NCBI RefSeq assembly: GCF_037893015.1
Contig: NC_133666.1
Location: 466,699,642-466,763,641 of the forward strand
DNA length: 64,000 nt
From: Macrotis lagotis
Lineage: Eukaryota; Chordata; Mammalia; Peramelemorphia; Peramelidae
Direction: 5' to 3'
The translations under genes and the position numbers were made by a program. Of this stretch, positions 1 to 11,098 are shown piece after piece. The notes beneath the pieces are model-generated. The model was not told the origin of the DNA, did not search any database, and saw only the letters and a program-made list of their open reading frames with translations. Within the stretch, counting starts at the first letter, position 1, and each line of letters begins with the position of its first letter.

Positions 1-66
1 GAAATTCATATAAGCCCAGGTCTTATATTGCTATTGTTATCCTCATAATGAGAAAAGTGCTTTATC

Positions 67-293
67 CACATCCACTGCGCCATAGAGTCAGGTGGATGGG
101 AGTTCCAATTCCACCTCAAGTACAGAGTCAGGAGGATGGACTAGCTGTGTGACCTTGGGCAAGTCACCTGATTGCCCTGCATCCAGGGCCATCTCCAGTC
201 ATCCTGATTCATATCTGATGGCTCTGGAGGAGAAAGTGAGGTTGGTGATTTAGGATTGCGCCCGAATCCAATTCCTGTGCTTGTGACAGCATG
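67..293 (+). mobile_element. tRNA-type SINE flanked by a 19-bp target-site duplication
   Basis: The string ATGAGAAAAGTGCTTTATC occurs exactly at 48-66 and again at 294-312, bracketing about 227 bp. The bracketed DNA contains AGCTGTGTGACCTTGGGCAA, the signature of the marsupial/MIR CORE-SINE body. The outer sequence resumes at 313 with a TTCGAGAATGAAGGATAAAC tail like that of the RTE element further right. A SINE therefore inserted into an older RTE-tailed SINE. Confidence 0.6.
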
Positions 294-312
294 ATGAGAA
301 AAGTGCTTTATC

Positions 313-347
313 ACGATCTTCTTCGAGAATGAAGGATAAACGACAAC
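313..347 (+). mobile_element. 3' tail of an RTE-dependent SINE
   Basis: The segment ends in TTCGAGAATGAAGGATAAAC followed by GACAAC, nearly the same terminal motif as the RTE LINE at 1205-1932. Shared 3' ends are the usual mark of a SINE mobilised by its partner LINE. Its 5' part probably lies at 1-66, separated by the SINE at 67-293. Confidence 0.5.
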
Positions 348-520
348 TGGGTGATCCTTGACAAATCACTTAGTCCTATTTGCCTCAATCTTCTCATCTG
401 TAAAATGTGCTGAAGATGGAAATGACGAATCATTTTAGTATCTTTGCCAAAAAACCCAATAGATGGGGTCATAAAGTGATGAACAACACTGAAAAAAATG
501 ACTGAACAACAACAGTAAAA
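348..520 (+). mobile_element. MAR1-type CORE-SINE, 3' portion
   Basis: The segment contains CTTCTCATCTGTAAAATG, then ATCTTTGCCAAAAAACCC, and ends in a GAACAAC-type tail. This order matches the 3' half of the marsupial MAR1 SINE. The tRNA-related head is missing. Confidence 0.6.
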
Positions 521-999
521 AGGGCCACCTCTGGATTTGATAGGAAAAAGATAGCTAAAATGCATTTCATAAAAGTTTGTTCTCACTACAATTGCATCTC
601 CTGTACACATTTTTTTCTTTTGGAGAGGTGCAAGACATACATAATTCTAATAAATCTTATAAAATTCTTATAAATAAATAAAAGCAAGTCACTGTGATTC
701 TTTGTGGTTTTAGCACCTACTCTATCAGCTTTCAAGAGAACTTGTCTACTATTCAACAATTCCTTGATTTATAAACTCTGGAAGGTCATGAAAGCTGGTA
801 CTCTGTTCACTTCAAATACTGTCTCTCACAGTGCTAGCCGCTGTGTATGTTCAATGTGTGGTTCATTCCATTTTGTTCAGATTCATTGTCTTTCTGTATT
901 ATGAGAATACAGGTCTTCCACATACCACAACTGACAATCTTGAGCTCAAATAGCTTATTGTTATTTCTTGCATTCAGGTTTTAGAGACTAATAATTTGC

Positions 1000-1204
1000 T
1001 GCTGAGAGGCATCATGTCATACTAGAGTACTGGCCTCAGGATCAGGAAACCCTGGGTTCAGATTCCCCCTTTGATGCCTACTTACTGTGATTCTGGCAAG
1101 TCACTTAATCTTGAGTTCAAGGTAAACTGCATTACCAGAGGGAGTTTTCTCTTTAGGGACTTCCTTATATCAATGAAATCACTAGCCTAGTTCTTATCCC
1201 TAAT
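1000..1204 (+). mobile_element. Marsupial SINE with RTE-like 3' part
   Basis: A tRNA-like head (GGATCAGGAAACCCTGGGTTC at 1039-1059) is followed by TCTGGCAAGTCACTTAATC and then by a tail region with TATCAATGAAATCACTAGCC. It abuts the RTE LINE fragment on its right. I recall this SINE type from opossum; the exact subfamily is not assigned. Confidence 0.5.
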
Positions 1205-1932
1205 TTGCTGCATGCCTTTAGGGATACTGACAGCTTACTTAGAATGAATCAGCTCCCCTTTCTGACTGGTTTTATGGATGCTAGAAGAAGTATTAGGCCA
1301 TCTACCAAACTGAAAGTCTACAGAGCTATTGTTCTAACCTCACTGACTGTATCCCTGTGAAACCTGAACAATCTACAGCACTATGTCAGAAAACTGAACC
1401 AATTCCATTTGATTTGTCTTATGGAGATTCTAAAGAACATCTGGCAAAATAAAGTACCAAATGTACTGAGGTCCTTACTCAAGCTAAACTGCTAAGCATA
1501 TCTCCTATGGGTGGGCCATATCGTTTGGATGCCAAATATATGTTTGCCTAAAAGATGATTTTATGGAAAGAGCACACAAAGCAAATGATCACTTGAAGGT
1601 AAGAAGAAGCAATACAAGGACATGCAAGGTCTCTCTGAAGAACTTTGGTTTGGATTATGAGATATAGGAAGACGCTTGTAGAGGATTGTCCAATATGGCA
1701 TGCACACATCAAAGAACTGTGCTCTATAAGCAAAACAGAATTATGGTAGCTCAAAAGAAACATGAGTTTTGCAAATTTAGAGAGATCTCCTTCTTAAATG
1801 GTCAAGGGATTATTTGTGCCCAATTTGTGTACAGCCTTCTGAGCTCATAGTAGTCTGATCAGTCACAGTTGGACACACTGTATATCATGATATCATTTTG
1901 GTTCTCCTTGAGTATGAAGGACAAACAACAAT
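1205..1932 (+). pseudogene. RTE-clade LINE, truncated 3' end of the RT-endonuclease ORF
   Basis: The + strand encodes, with many breaks, the C-terminal part of an RTE-type non-LTR retrotransposon polyprotein. Visible islands are an L-L-TG-x-DARRS-type segment near 1260-1300, a W-V-G-H-x-V-x-M-P motif at about 1512-1535, a KRW/KKRYKD-like basic segment near 1600-1620, and a terminal C2H2-like finger (CPIC near 1820, ISHSWTH near 1860-1877). It ends in the tail GAGTATGAAGGACAAACAAC. The element is 5'-truncated and carries stops and frameshifts, so it is a fossil. Clade assignment rests on remembered family features. Confidence 0.6.
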
Positions 1933-2399
1933 ACAATGTTACAGTAACTCACATTTATGCAATGATTTCAAGTTTACAAAGCACATTCCGCCTCAGCATC
2001 CAATTGAGATACGAGGTTAAGTATTATAATTCCCACTTGACAAATGTGGAAAGGAAGACATAGAGAAGTGATTGGTCTGTGATATTATGACTAGTATTAG
2101 AAGAAGATTCAAGATGAGGTCTCCTCACTCCAGCATTTTTTTTCATGAAATCTATGTTCCCTATAAGATGTTTATTTAGTTCAGTTATTGGTCAGTTTGA
2201 CCTTCCACCTAGTTTTATGAAAAGGATCTGAAGCAGATAGGTGCTGAGCATCCTATTACAACAGTTTCCATCAGCACTAAGCTAGGTCAAGTGTGACTGG
2301 TCTTGCCAAACTGAAAGAAGAATATTTTATTGGCAACACTTTCTAAATAGTGGAAAGAGAATTGGTTTTAGAATCAAAGAACTTGAGTTTGATTCCCAC

Positions 2400-2660
2400 T
2401 ACTAAATAGTAATAGAAATGATAGTTTGTGTTTACATAGCACCTGCTATATGCCAGTCATCCTGATAAATGCTTTGGAGATGTAATCTCATTTGATATGC
2501 AACAATTCTGAGAGGTAGATGCCATGATAATTCCTTATTATACAGAGAAGAAAATTGAGGCTAGCAGAGGTTACACAGTCAGTAACTGATGCTGGATTTG
2601 AGCTAAAATCTTCTTGACCACAGGCTCACCTTCTAACTATTGGACCACCTAGCTGCCTAT
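2400..2660 (-). mobile_element. MIR/MIR3-like CORE-SINE
   Basis: Reads GTAATCTCATTTGATATGCAAC, then GAGAAGAAAATTGAGGC, and ends GGACCACCTAGCTGCC. This is the reverse complement of a CORE-SINE with a tRNA head, so the element lies on the minus strand. Confidence 0.6.
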
Positions 2661-2734
2661 AAAGATTTAATACCTCAATGCCTTTGGAAAAGTAAGCTAA
2701 ATTCAGTTTTCTCATATTTTGGACTCATTAAATG

Positions 2735-2900
2735 GGCTCATGGTATAGCAGAAAGAACATTGGATTTGGAACCTGAGAGCTCTTGGTTTGAATTCTGACT
2801 CACTATGTAACCTTTGGCAAGTCTCATGATGACTTCATTCTCTTCATGGGTAAAATGACTATATTTCTAAGGTCCCCTCCAGTTCTATATCCTAAGGACC
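2735..2900 (+). mobile_element. MIR-type SINE
   Basis: GAAAGAACATTGGATTTGGA, TTTGAATTCTGACTCACTAT and TAACCTTTGGCAAGTC occur in the order of the MIR consensus. It is diverged and lacks clear flanking duplications. Confidence 0.55.
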
Positions 2901-3194
2901 TAATAATATTGATGCTATTGTTTCCTCCCTGGAAATGAATTATCTCAATTCTATAATCAAGATTAAAATTAAATTCTATACATAACAGTTCTGGTTTCTT
3001 CTTCATGAAGTTAGAGTTCAGATCAGCAATAAAGTAAAGGTTAGTTTTCCCTCTCTTTGATTTAAGAACCTAATAGAGTTAAGATATTTTAAATCATAGA
3101 TGTTAATGGACTTCCTTAAAGCAAAGTGCAATTCTAAAACTAGTGACCTCTCTCTGTCCTCCCTAGGGGGAAAGGAAAAAGGCAAGATAAAAAA

Positions 3195-3605
3195 GAGATT
3201 ATTTTTGTAGCTGCAAAAACTTTTATTTAGTCAGTATGAGGGATGCCAAAACTGTCATAAAACTGCACCATCTTGGAAAATATCATCCACATCCAGAGAA
3301 AGAACTATGGAGCCTGAATGCAGTACAAAGCATACTATTTTCCATTTTGTAAAAAATTTGTTTTATGCTTCATGTTTTTTACCCTCTCATAGTTTTTGTT
3401 CTGATTCATTTCCCCCCATATGACTAATATGAAAAACATGTTTAATATATACATGTATAGCCTATATCAGATTACTCCCTTTCAAGGGGAGGGGGGAAGG
3501 AAAAGAGAAAGGGAGAAAAATATGCAACTCAAAATCTTAAGGAAAAATGTATGTTGAAAACTATTTTTACATGTTATTGGAACAATAAATAAATACATTT
3601 AATTT
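3195..3605 (+). mobile_element. L1 3' UTR fragment
   Basis: Contains ATCCACATCCAGAGAAAGAA, a CATGACTAATATGAAAAAC-like segment, a G-rich run (3484-3497), GGGAGAAAAATATGCAACTC, TGTTGAAAACTATTTTTACA and an A-rich end. This matches the 3' terminus of the marsupial L1 copies at 34290, 59690 and 63330. Confidence 0.75.
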
Positions 3606-3959
3606 TAAAAAAAAATTACATTATCATCATCATCTTCCAGGAGCAAACCAAGAAAAGAAACTGCTCTCCAGGTCCTGGATAAGGTCCTCTTGAGTCAATT
3701 AGAACTGTTTGTCAGGTAGTTAGTCATCAGTGTCTTTGAGGGGAACCTATTCTTGGTTTCTGAACCTCAAAATCATGCATCTGCCTCTCTTTCATCTTGG
3801 AACTGCCCTTAGTGCCTGTGGTCAACACACCTTGTAATATCCAATTATTCACATAGTTTTTGTAAGACCTGTCCCCATTTTCCCTTGAAGAGTTCCAGTT
3901 TGTGAAAGGGACCAAACTGACCTCCACTTCTGTACCTTCCCTACTACTGACTTAAGGAC

Positions 3960-4195
3960 TTCAAAAATCATATTCCTATATCAGGTACTTTCATTTTATC
4001 CTGTCTCTCATTACCCCAACCCTTCCTTTCCCTGCTTTTAACCTCAATATTTTGTATGTTGTCTTCTCCCACTAGAATATATACTTGTTGAGGGACGGGC
4101 TGCCTTTCTTTTTGTTTGAAGTTGTATACTTGATGCTTAGCAGAGTACAAGGCAAATGAAAAAGTTAAGCCCTTAATAAAGTAAGTACTTGGTTT
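3960..4195 (+). mobile_element. L2 LINE 3' fragment
   Basis: Shows the L2 3' layout: CTCCCACTAGAATATATACTTG, then GAGGGACGGGCTGCC, then a GCTTAGCAGAG and TTAATAAA end. Confidence 0.5.
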
Positions 4196-4319
4196 TTTTC
4201 TTCATCCACTGTGCACATTTATACTAAGCCCCAGAGGAGTGTAGCAATAAGAGAGATTAGAGAAGATACCAGATTCTCTAGGGTTACTACTCTGTCTTCA
4301 TGAATTCTCTGACCAACGA

Positions 4320-4640
4320 AATTGACTTAGATGTTCTTCCTCAAATGCTACATTCCACCTGTTTCTATTCCTGCACCATGCTCCCTCCTCACCTTTATAA
4401 TCCCTAGCTTCCTTGAAGAATCATCCCTTAAGGAAAGACTATCCTGAAACTATTAGCTATTCATCTCTCTTTCCTCATATCATTGGGGATATACTCATGT
4501 GTTTTCACATTGTATCCTCCTAATAGAATGGAATCTCTTTGAAGACTGAAGCTATTTCCCATTTTGTTCATTTATTCCCAGCATTTAGTATAGTCTCTTT
4601 GCATAAAGAAAATATATGCTTGTCGTATTGGACTAAATAA
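4320..4640 (+). mobile_element. L2 LINE 3' fragment
   Basis: Shows the CACCTTTATAATCCC, AGAATGGAATCTCTTTGAAG and CCCAGCATTTAGTATAG order typical of the L2 3' end. A second L2 piece lies just upstream, and the two may be one broken element. Confidence 0.5.
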
Positions 4641-4984
4641 TGGGCTTTCAAAACAGAATGATGTGTGGAGTCTTTGAATGACTTCCCTAATCTCTGATAA
4701 ATCTTTTATAAGAGATTCAGTCTTTATGGAATCATCAACTCTTTATCATGTAGGGATGCTACTAAGTGTTGTCATAAAACCACACATACAGGAAGGGATC
4801 ACACAACTCATGCTACCCACCTGCTTCTCTGTGATTTAGTATATTTAAAAGGGGAAGAGGGTTTTTATCAGAAAAACCTAGATGGCACTTTCCTATGCTC
4901 CGGAGACTCTTTTGGCAATCCAAACTACTAAAATTGGCCAACCTGGTTTAATATACTAATTCTAGTAAAAGCCTTATTTAGATA

Positions 4985-5230
4985 TTTTTCAGTCATATCT
5001 GAGTTTTCTTGTCCCCTTTTCAGATTTTCTTGGCAAAGACACTGGAATAGTTTGCCATTTCCTTCTCCAGCTCATTTTACAGATGAGGAAACTGAGGCAA
5101 AAGGGTTAAGTGACTTGCCCACTACCACTTAGGTAGCAGGTAATCTGAGACTGGATTTGAACTCAAGATGATGAATCTTCATAACTTCAGTCCCAGTCCT
5201 TCATACATTGTGCCACCTAACTGCCTAGAA
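4985..5230 (-). mobile_element. MAR1-type CORE-SINE
   Basis: Contains TTTTCTTGGCAAAGACACTG, TTTGCCATTTCCTTCTCCAG, CAGATGAGGAAACTGAGGCA and a terminal GTGCCACCTAACTGCC, which is the reverse complement of MAR1. Close to full length. Confidence 0.75.
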
Positions 5231-5519
5231 ACAGCACTAATTTCTCTTTTGAAAATCCTCAATGATACCCACTTCAGACACCACCCAAGTGTAGAAGCTC
5301 CATTGTCAGCTACTTCCATCATTACTGGACTAGTCAGCTACTTTTTGGCTTTGGTACATCTACTGGTTAAGGTACTGACACTAATCTCGGACTTGTGTAA
5401 TGTAAGTATGATTATCCCCATCTTTAAAAAAGTTATATAACTTCACCATGATCTCTTAACTGTTTTGGGGGAGGGGTCCAGGGAGTGGAAATGAAATAGA
5501 CAAACTGTTAACTAATCTT

Positions 5520-7310
5520 AAAATTAATTACAAGCAATTAAAAACAATTAAGAAACTACTTTGCCTGATTATATACCAAGAAAAATGTTAGCAAATGAAG
5601 TGCTTGCAATTTATAAAAACAAAAATTCCAATATTATCTGAAAAAGAATCAAGGATTAAACAATCTAATTTCACCAAAAAAAATGAACAAATAATGAATT
5701 CAGTCTCAAAGACAAAAGATAACTCAGGAATGACTGATATACAAGTGAATTCTATCAAATATTCAAAAAAAAGTTTTATTATACATTATACAATATCTAT
5801 TTATATATAATTGTTTTCAAAAATAGTGAAAGAGAGCATCCTCCTTCTTATAAGAAGCAAATACTGCCCTGATATTTTAAATCAAGAAGGGAAAATTCAA
5901 ATAGAGAAAATTATGAAACAATGTTTCTTATTAACATTGGTGAAATATATTAAAATATTAAATATTAAAATATTTATTTATTAAATTAAATTAATTAAAT
6001 ATTTAAAATATTAAAATAAAATTAAATATATTAAATATTTAAACTATTAAAATAAAATATATTAAAATATGAAAATAAAATATTAACAAAGAGACTATAG
6101 CAATATAAAATTGTTTATACTCAATGAACAAGTTGGATTTATACTCCCCCCAAAAATACAAGTTTGATTCAATGTTAGGGAAAAATTAAAACCACAGTAG
6201 TCATGTAAGTAACAAAACAATAAAAAAAATCACATGATCATATCAATAGATACAGAAAAAAATATTTTGACAAAACAACATTTTTGTGTTATTAAAGCAC
6301 AAGATATCTCATGAATAAATGGACATTTCTTTAATATTTTGAACTGTATCTTTTTTAAAACTAAGAGCAAATAGCATATGTAATGAAGAAATACTAGAAG
6401 CCATTCCAGTAAGATCAGGGATAAAGAAAGGATGCTTATTGTCACACTATTATTTAATGTATTTCTAGAATTATTAGTTATAACAGTAGGACATGAAAAA
6501 ATAAATATAGGCAAAAAATCCAAATTTTAACTTTTTTGTGGATGATATGGGTTATTTTGAAAATTCTAGAGATTCCATTAAAACTAACTGAAGCAATAAC
6601 TTCAGTAGAATAATGGAAATTAAGACTGAAGCCATCCTTATTTCTGTGTATTACCAACAAACCCAATATAAAGAGATAAAAAAATGAAATTCCCTTAAAA
6701 ATTATTATAGCAATTAGAGAATATCTGTGAATCCATATCCTAAGGCACCTATGGGGATTAAATGGACACAGCTACTCTTTTCAGAAACAAAGGAATACTT
6801 AAATAATTTCAGAGAGATTGATGATTATTTATTGAACTATACTATCATAAAAATGATATCATGTAAATTAATTTTAAGATTCAGTGCCAATACAATCATG
6901 CTATTAAAGAATTATCACTTTTTAGAACTAGACAAAATTATAAGAAAGTTCAACTAGGAGAAAAAAGTCAAGGACAAAAACTAAAACTCAAGATTAACAA
7001 AGAAAATGATGACAAAAAGTAGGAAGGAAAAGGTCTAGAAGTAGCATATCTCAAGCTACAAAGCAATAACAAAAATATTTAGTACCAGGTAAAAATTAGA
7101 AAAGTTGATTAATGGCATAGATTAGGTAGAGAAGATTCAGCAGTAACTGAATGTGGAGGTATAGTATTTGAGAAACCTAAGGATACTAACTTCTAGGGTA
7201 AGGACCTAGTATTTCACCAATTAGAAAATAGTCTGGCAGAAATTAGATTTAGATCAATATCTTACACTATATATTTAAAAACTGATATGGAGAAGAGAGA
7301 GACCTGAACC
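5520..7310 (+). pseudogene. Degenerate L1 ORF2 (reverse transcriptase) remnant
   Basis: An AT-rich, heavily mutated copy of L1 ORF2. The clearest part is CACATGATCATATCAATAGA at 6231, the first RT aspartate block (compare the intact [10 protein letters not shown] at about 53709), followed at about 6400-6450 by the PVRSGI-K-GC-LSPLLFN-like segment with stops and frameshifts. Later parts correspond to the thumb and C-terminal region (QLLFS at about 6770, an IWRN-KK-like stretch near 6940). An AT-only expansion at 5938-6090 interrupts it. No intact frame remains. Confidence 0.6.
5938..6090. repeat. AT-only low-complexity tract (ATTAAAATATT units)
   Basis: About 150 bp built of ATTAAAATATT-like and TTAAATATT-like units, almost free of G and C. 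It is partly self-complementary and could form cruciforms. It is probably a local expansion within an L1 remnant. Confidence 0.7.
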
Positions 7311-8170
7311 AGGGAAATCAGATAGAAAATTATTGTAATAATTTCAGCAAGAATTAATGAGTGACTGAACTAGGATGGTGGCAGTATGAGTAAAGAGAAG
7401 GAAACCCACATAAGATACATTATGGAGGTAGAATAGATAGCACTTATCTACTGATTGTACATAAGGGATGATGGAAAGTAGCATGTTAATAATGAATACG
7501 AATGACCAAAAAGTTCTCTCACCTTGATAGAAATAGGGAAGTTAGGAAGAGCAAAGATTTTGCAGGAAAATGTAAGTTTTGGTTTCTACATATTTATCTT
7601 AAAATGACTATGGGATATACTGTAGGACAAGTCCAATAAACATTTTCCAATGAGTGACAGAAGTTCAGGAAAGAAAGAACAAAGAGTGAGAAAAGAAGAG
7701 AACCTAGGAGATCATTGGGGGTAAACTGGGGGCAGGATATAGTTGGTGATCTGGTAAAGGAGCTTAAGGAGTGACCAAACAGATAATAGAAGCATAAGTG
7801 AGCAATGTCCCAAAAACTGAGTTTCTAGAAGAGTATAGTCAGCAGTATCAAATGCTACAGGGAGCTGGAGAAAGTTGAATGAGAAGAAGTTATTGGATCT
7901 AGCAATTAACAGATGATTAATAACGTTGAAAAGAGCAGTTTCACTGAATTATGGAATAAGAAGCCAATTTGTGTGAGATGTGAGAAGGGAGAGTCAATCA
8001 TTTAATAGTTTTTGCCAACAGTTTATGAAAAGAAGAGATATCAGATAGCTTGAGGGAATGGTAGGATCCAAAAAAGACTTTTCTCAAGGATGAGGATAAC
8101 TTGAAACTGTTATTTATAGACCCAAGGAAAGGAGACATTAGATAAAGATGGGTTAGGGATAAAATAAAAT
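7310..8170 (+). repeat. Old dispersed repeat body, unclassified
   Basis: Contains ACTAGGATGGTGGCAGTATG, GATTGTACATAAGGGATG, AATAGGGAAGTTAGGAAGAG, ACTATGGGATATACTG and GAGCAGTTTCACTGAATTAT in a row. I recall this order from an abundant mammalian dispersed repeat but cannot name the family securely. No coding capacity is visible. Confidence 0.4.
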
Positions 8171-8660
8171 ACAAATTAAGCAATTTTGAAGTTTTATCTC
8201 ATACCCAGCAAACTGACACAGATAACCAAAGATAAGAAGTCAATTTTGGAGAGACTCTAGGAAAATGGACATTGTGACTGGAGCTAAGAATTGGTAGACT
8301 CTCTGGAAAATAAACTGGAATTATAATTTCTAAAAAGCCAATAAATGCCTTTATCTTTTTACTCAGTGATCCTATTAGTAGTCACATACCCCAAGGATAT
8401 CACAGATAAAAATAAAAACCTCACATATATCAAAATATTCATAACAATTGTTTATGTGTTATCAAAGCACTGGAAACAAAGTGCTTATTTGAAAACTGCT
8501 AAATCTAATATAGTCCATGAATATAATATTACTGTTGCATTGTAAGAAATGATAAAAATGGAGAATTCTGAGGTGTATGGGAAGGCATATGAACTAATAT
8601 GGAATGAAGTAAGCAGAACAAGGAAGTGAATATATACTATCAAATATAGTCCAAAGGATA
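8170..8660 (+). mobile_element. Degenerate L1 ORF2 C-terminus/3' fragment
   Basis: Resembles the L1 ORF2 C-terminus: an AKxTDTDNQR-like segment, then GATCCTATTAGTAG and CCCCAAGGATATCACAGA, then AAGCACTGGAAACAAAGTGC and GAAGTAAGCAGAACAAGGA (compare MSRTR near 55680). Strongly decayed. Confidence 0.5.
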
Positions 8661-8689
8661 TTTACTTTTTTCCCAATTGTTTTTTTCTT

Positions 8690-8955
8690 TCTTAAACAGT
8701 TTTTCATTTATTTAGTTGGGTTGTTGCTCAATCATATTTAACTCTTTGTGGTTGTGACTCAATCTGGAATTTTCTTGGCAAAGATAGTGGGGTGGTTTGC
8801 CATTTCCTTTTCCAGCTCATTTTATGGATGAAGAAACTGTGATATGTCCAGGGTCACACAGTTAATAAGTCTCTGAGGACAGATTTGATTTCAGGAAGGT
8901 GAAGCTTCCTGATTACAGACCCAGCACTCTATCCACAGTGCCATCTAGCTGCCAA
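8690..8955 (-). mobile_element. MAR1-type CORE-SINE
   Basis: Reads TTGTTGCTCAATCATATTTA, ATTTTCTTGGCAAAGATAGT, TTTGCCATTTCCTTTTCCAG and CAGTGCCATCTAGCTGCC, which is MAR1 in reverse orientation, near full length. Confidence 0.75.
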
Positions 8956-9991
8956 TTTTCATTTGGTTTACAAGAGGTGGTTAGCTGGGTTGGGAGAGGG
9001 TAGGGCTAGAGTTAGAAATGAATTGATTTCTTCTTTTAGCTGTTCAGTTGTCATCATGTAAATCTGTACAAGCAAAAGGCATTCTCATCAGCAATAGGAA
9101 GCATTTTTACTATCTTAGACCATGTGCCAAGTGTATAGTTTGCATAGGACATAAAAGCAAATCATTAAGAGTTCTTCTGGTTATGTAAACTTGGACAAGA
9201 ACTTCTCTCATTCTTAAAATGGATATGATATCAGAAGGAAAAGAGGAAGGGGATCAAAGGTGCATCAGATGATCCTAATAATCCTTCCTAGCTCTAAAAA
9301 ATGACTATTTTAAAAAATATCAATAAAATATTTTAAACATCTTTTTCTAAAAATTTAAATCAGTCTGTAAAATTTTATTTTATCCAGTTGGGACATCTCT
9401 TCCAAAGTTGTATGGTTTCCTAATACACTTAGCTGGAGAAAGTGCTTTGCAAACCTTAAAGGTCTGTAGGAATAGAAGTTCCTTTCAATGGAGTTTGCGT
9501 TGCTTTGCCTTCAAATTCAATGTCAAAATGCCATACTTAATCCTATAATAGCAACTAGCTCCGGCAACGGTAAACGCTCTCCCCCTGAGACAGCAGCATC
9601 ACTAGTCTTCAGGAAAGTTAAACTGCCTGCTCACTGCCCAAATGCTGCCACCCCTTTTCTTTACTCTGTTCTCCATACAGATGAGGGATACTGGGGTGTA
9701 GTTTGCTGATAAACTGGGAGTGCTGAGACAGTAATCTTGGTCTTAGGAAGAGGATAGTGGGGTTAAGAGTATAATACTTGGACAGGGGGGGATTTGAACG
9801 TTTTGATATGGAATCATCAAAAGATATTACAAGATTGGAGAGGATCATTGAAATCTTATTTATCACAAAAATAGGAACACTGTCACAAATATAGAATGTA
9901 TATTAAAATATATTCTCATTCAACAAGTGCCTGATATTGGAGATACAAAGACAAAAATGAGACGATTACTGCCTTCATGCTCTTTGTGGAT

Positions 9992-9993
<2 letters not shown>

Positions 9994-10070
<77 letters not shown>

Positions 10071-10093
10071 ATCTATACACACACACATACATG
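9994..10093. repeat. (TA)n(TG)n compound microsatellite
   Basis: About 42 bp of alternating AT followed by about 32 bp of GT and a short CA segment. The track is long and uninterrupted, so it is likely length-polymorphic. It creates spurious Tyr/Ile and Val/Cys open frames. Confidence 0.95.
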
Positions 10094-10239
10094 TTTGTCT
10101 TCAAGGATCACCAAGGTGGGAGTTTAACAAGAAGAAAAAATGGAGCCTCACTACTCTTATTATAGTGATCAGGCTCCTGAAGGACTGAATCTGATCTGAA
10201 CCAAAAACTGAGATGCTGAAGGTGAAGTGCTCCAGTATT

Positions 10240-10480
10240 CTGGGCCCAGAGATAGTATTACTACACAAGATAATCTGGAGAGAGAAAAATACTAGAAACT
10301 TTAAGATACAAAGTGAAGTCTGAGCTGAGTTTTGAATGAAACTAGGGATTCTAAGAGTGAGGAGGGTCAACAATTTAGGCTTGGAGAACAGCCAAAGGCA
10401 CAGATACTGGAAATAGAGTGTCTTTTGTGAGGACCCCTAAGTAGATCAGTTTTGTTGGACTTTAGCATAATGTGGAGGGG
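10240..10480 (+). repeat. Fragment of the same unclassified dispersed repeat family
   Basis: Segments such as GAAGTCTGAGCTGAGTTTTG, ATTCTAAGAGTGAGGAGG and GGAAATAGAGTGTCTTTTGT match my recollection of the 5' half of the repeat whose later part is at 7310-8170. A low-confidence assignment. Confidence 0.35.
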
Positions 10481-10489
10481 AGTACTATA

Positions 10490-10670
10490 TGTAATATAGT
10501 AGAAAGAAGCCTACATTTGGAGTTAAAAGATGAAGGTTCCTATCTTGATTCTGCTACTTTCTACCTGTATGCCTTTGAGTGAGACCCTTTGGCTCCCAAG
10601 ATCTCGGGTTTACTTTTAGATGAAAGGATTGGATTCAATAATCTCTAAGGCTTTAACTCTAAAACGCTCT
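10490..10670 (+). mobile_element. MIR-type SINE
   Basis: AGTAGAAAGAAGCCTACATT, TTGATTCTGCTACTTTCTAC and TGAAAGGATTGGATTCAATA follow the MIR body order. Diverged. Confidence 0.5.
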
Positions 10671-11029
10671 GATTATATATACTTGTGCTTCACCTTTTGG
10701 TAGAAAATGTTTATGAAGGACCCCTCCCTCCTAGCCCCTTCACAAGCTATAAAAACCTTAGTGGACACTAAGTCTTTAAAAGATATCAAGACAAATATAT
10801 ACATACATATATATTTCTATATCTATCTATATCTATATATCAGGGCAATGCCACTGTCAATCCCTTTCCTTCCCCCTCCAACTCTAATACCCCACTTCAC
10901 CCCACTCCCCAGGTCCGTAGTAATGGAATAATTAGGCGTGTTTTTCAGTGGTCTAGGAACAGTCACGGTTGGAGGGAAACAGTAAAAGGACATGGAACAA
11001 AGCCTGGACATCGGCCTTCAGAATATGCA

Positions 11030-11098
11030 TAACCCTCCTCCACCTCCTCCACCTCCTCCATCTCCTCCACCTCCCCCACCTCCTCCACCTCCCCCACA
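11030..11098. repeat. (CCTCCA)n/(CTC)n trinucleotide-type tract
   Basis: About 70 bp of CCT/CCA units at the upstream shoulder of the CpG island. It gives a polyproline frame on + and a Trp/Arg-rich frame on -. The strand asymmetry (pyrimidine on +) could favour unusual DNA structure near the promoter. Confidence 0.85.
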
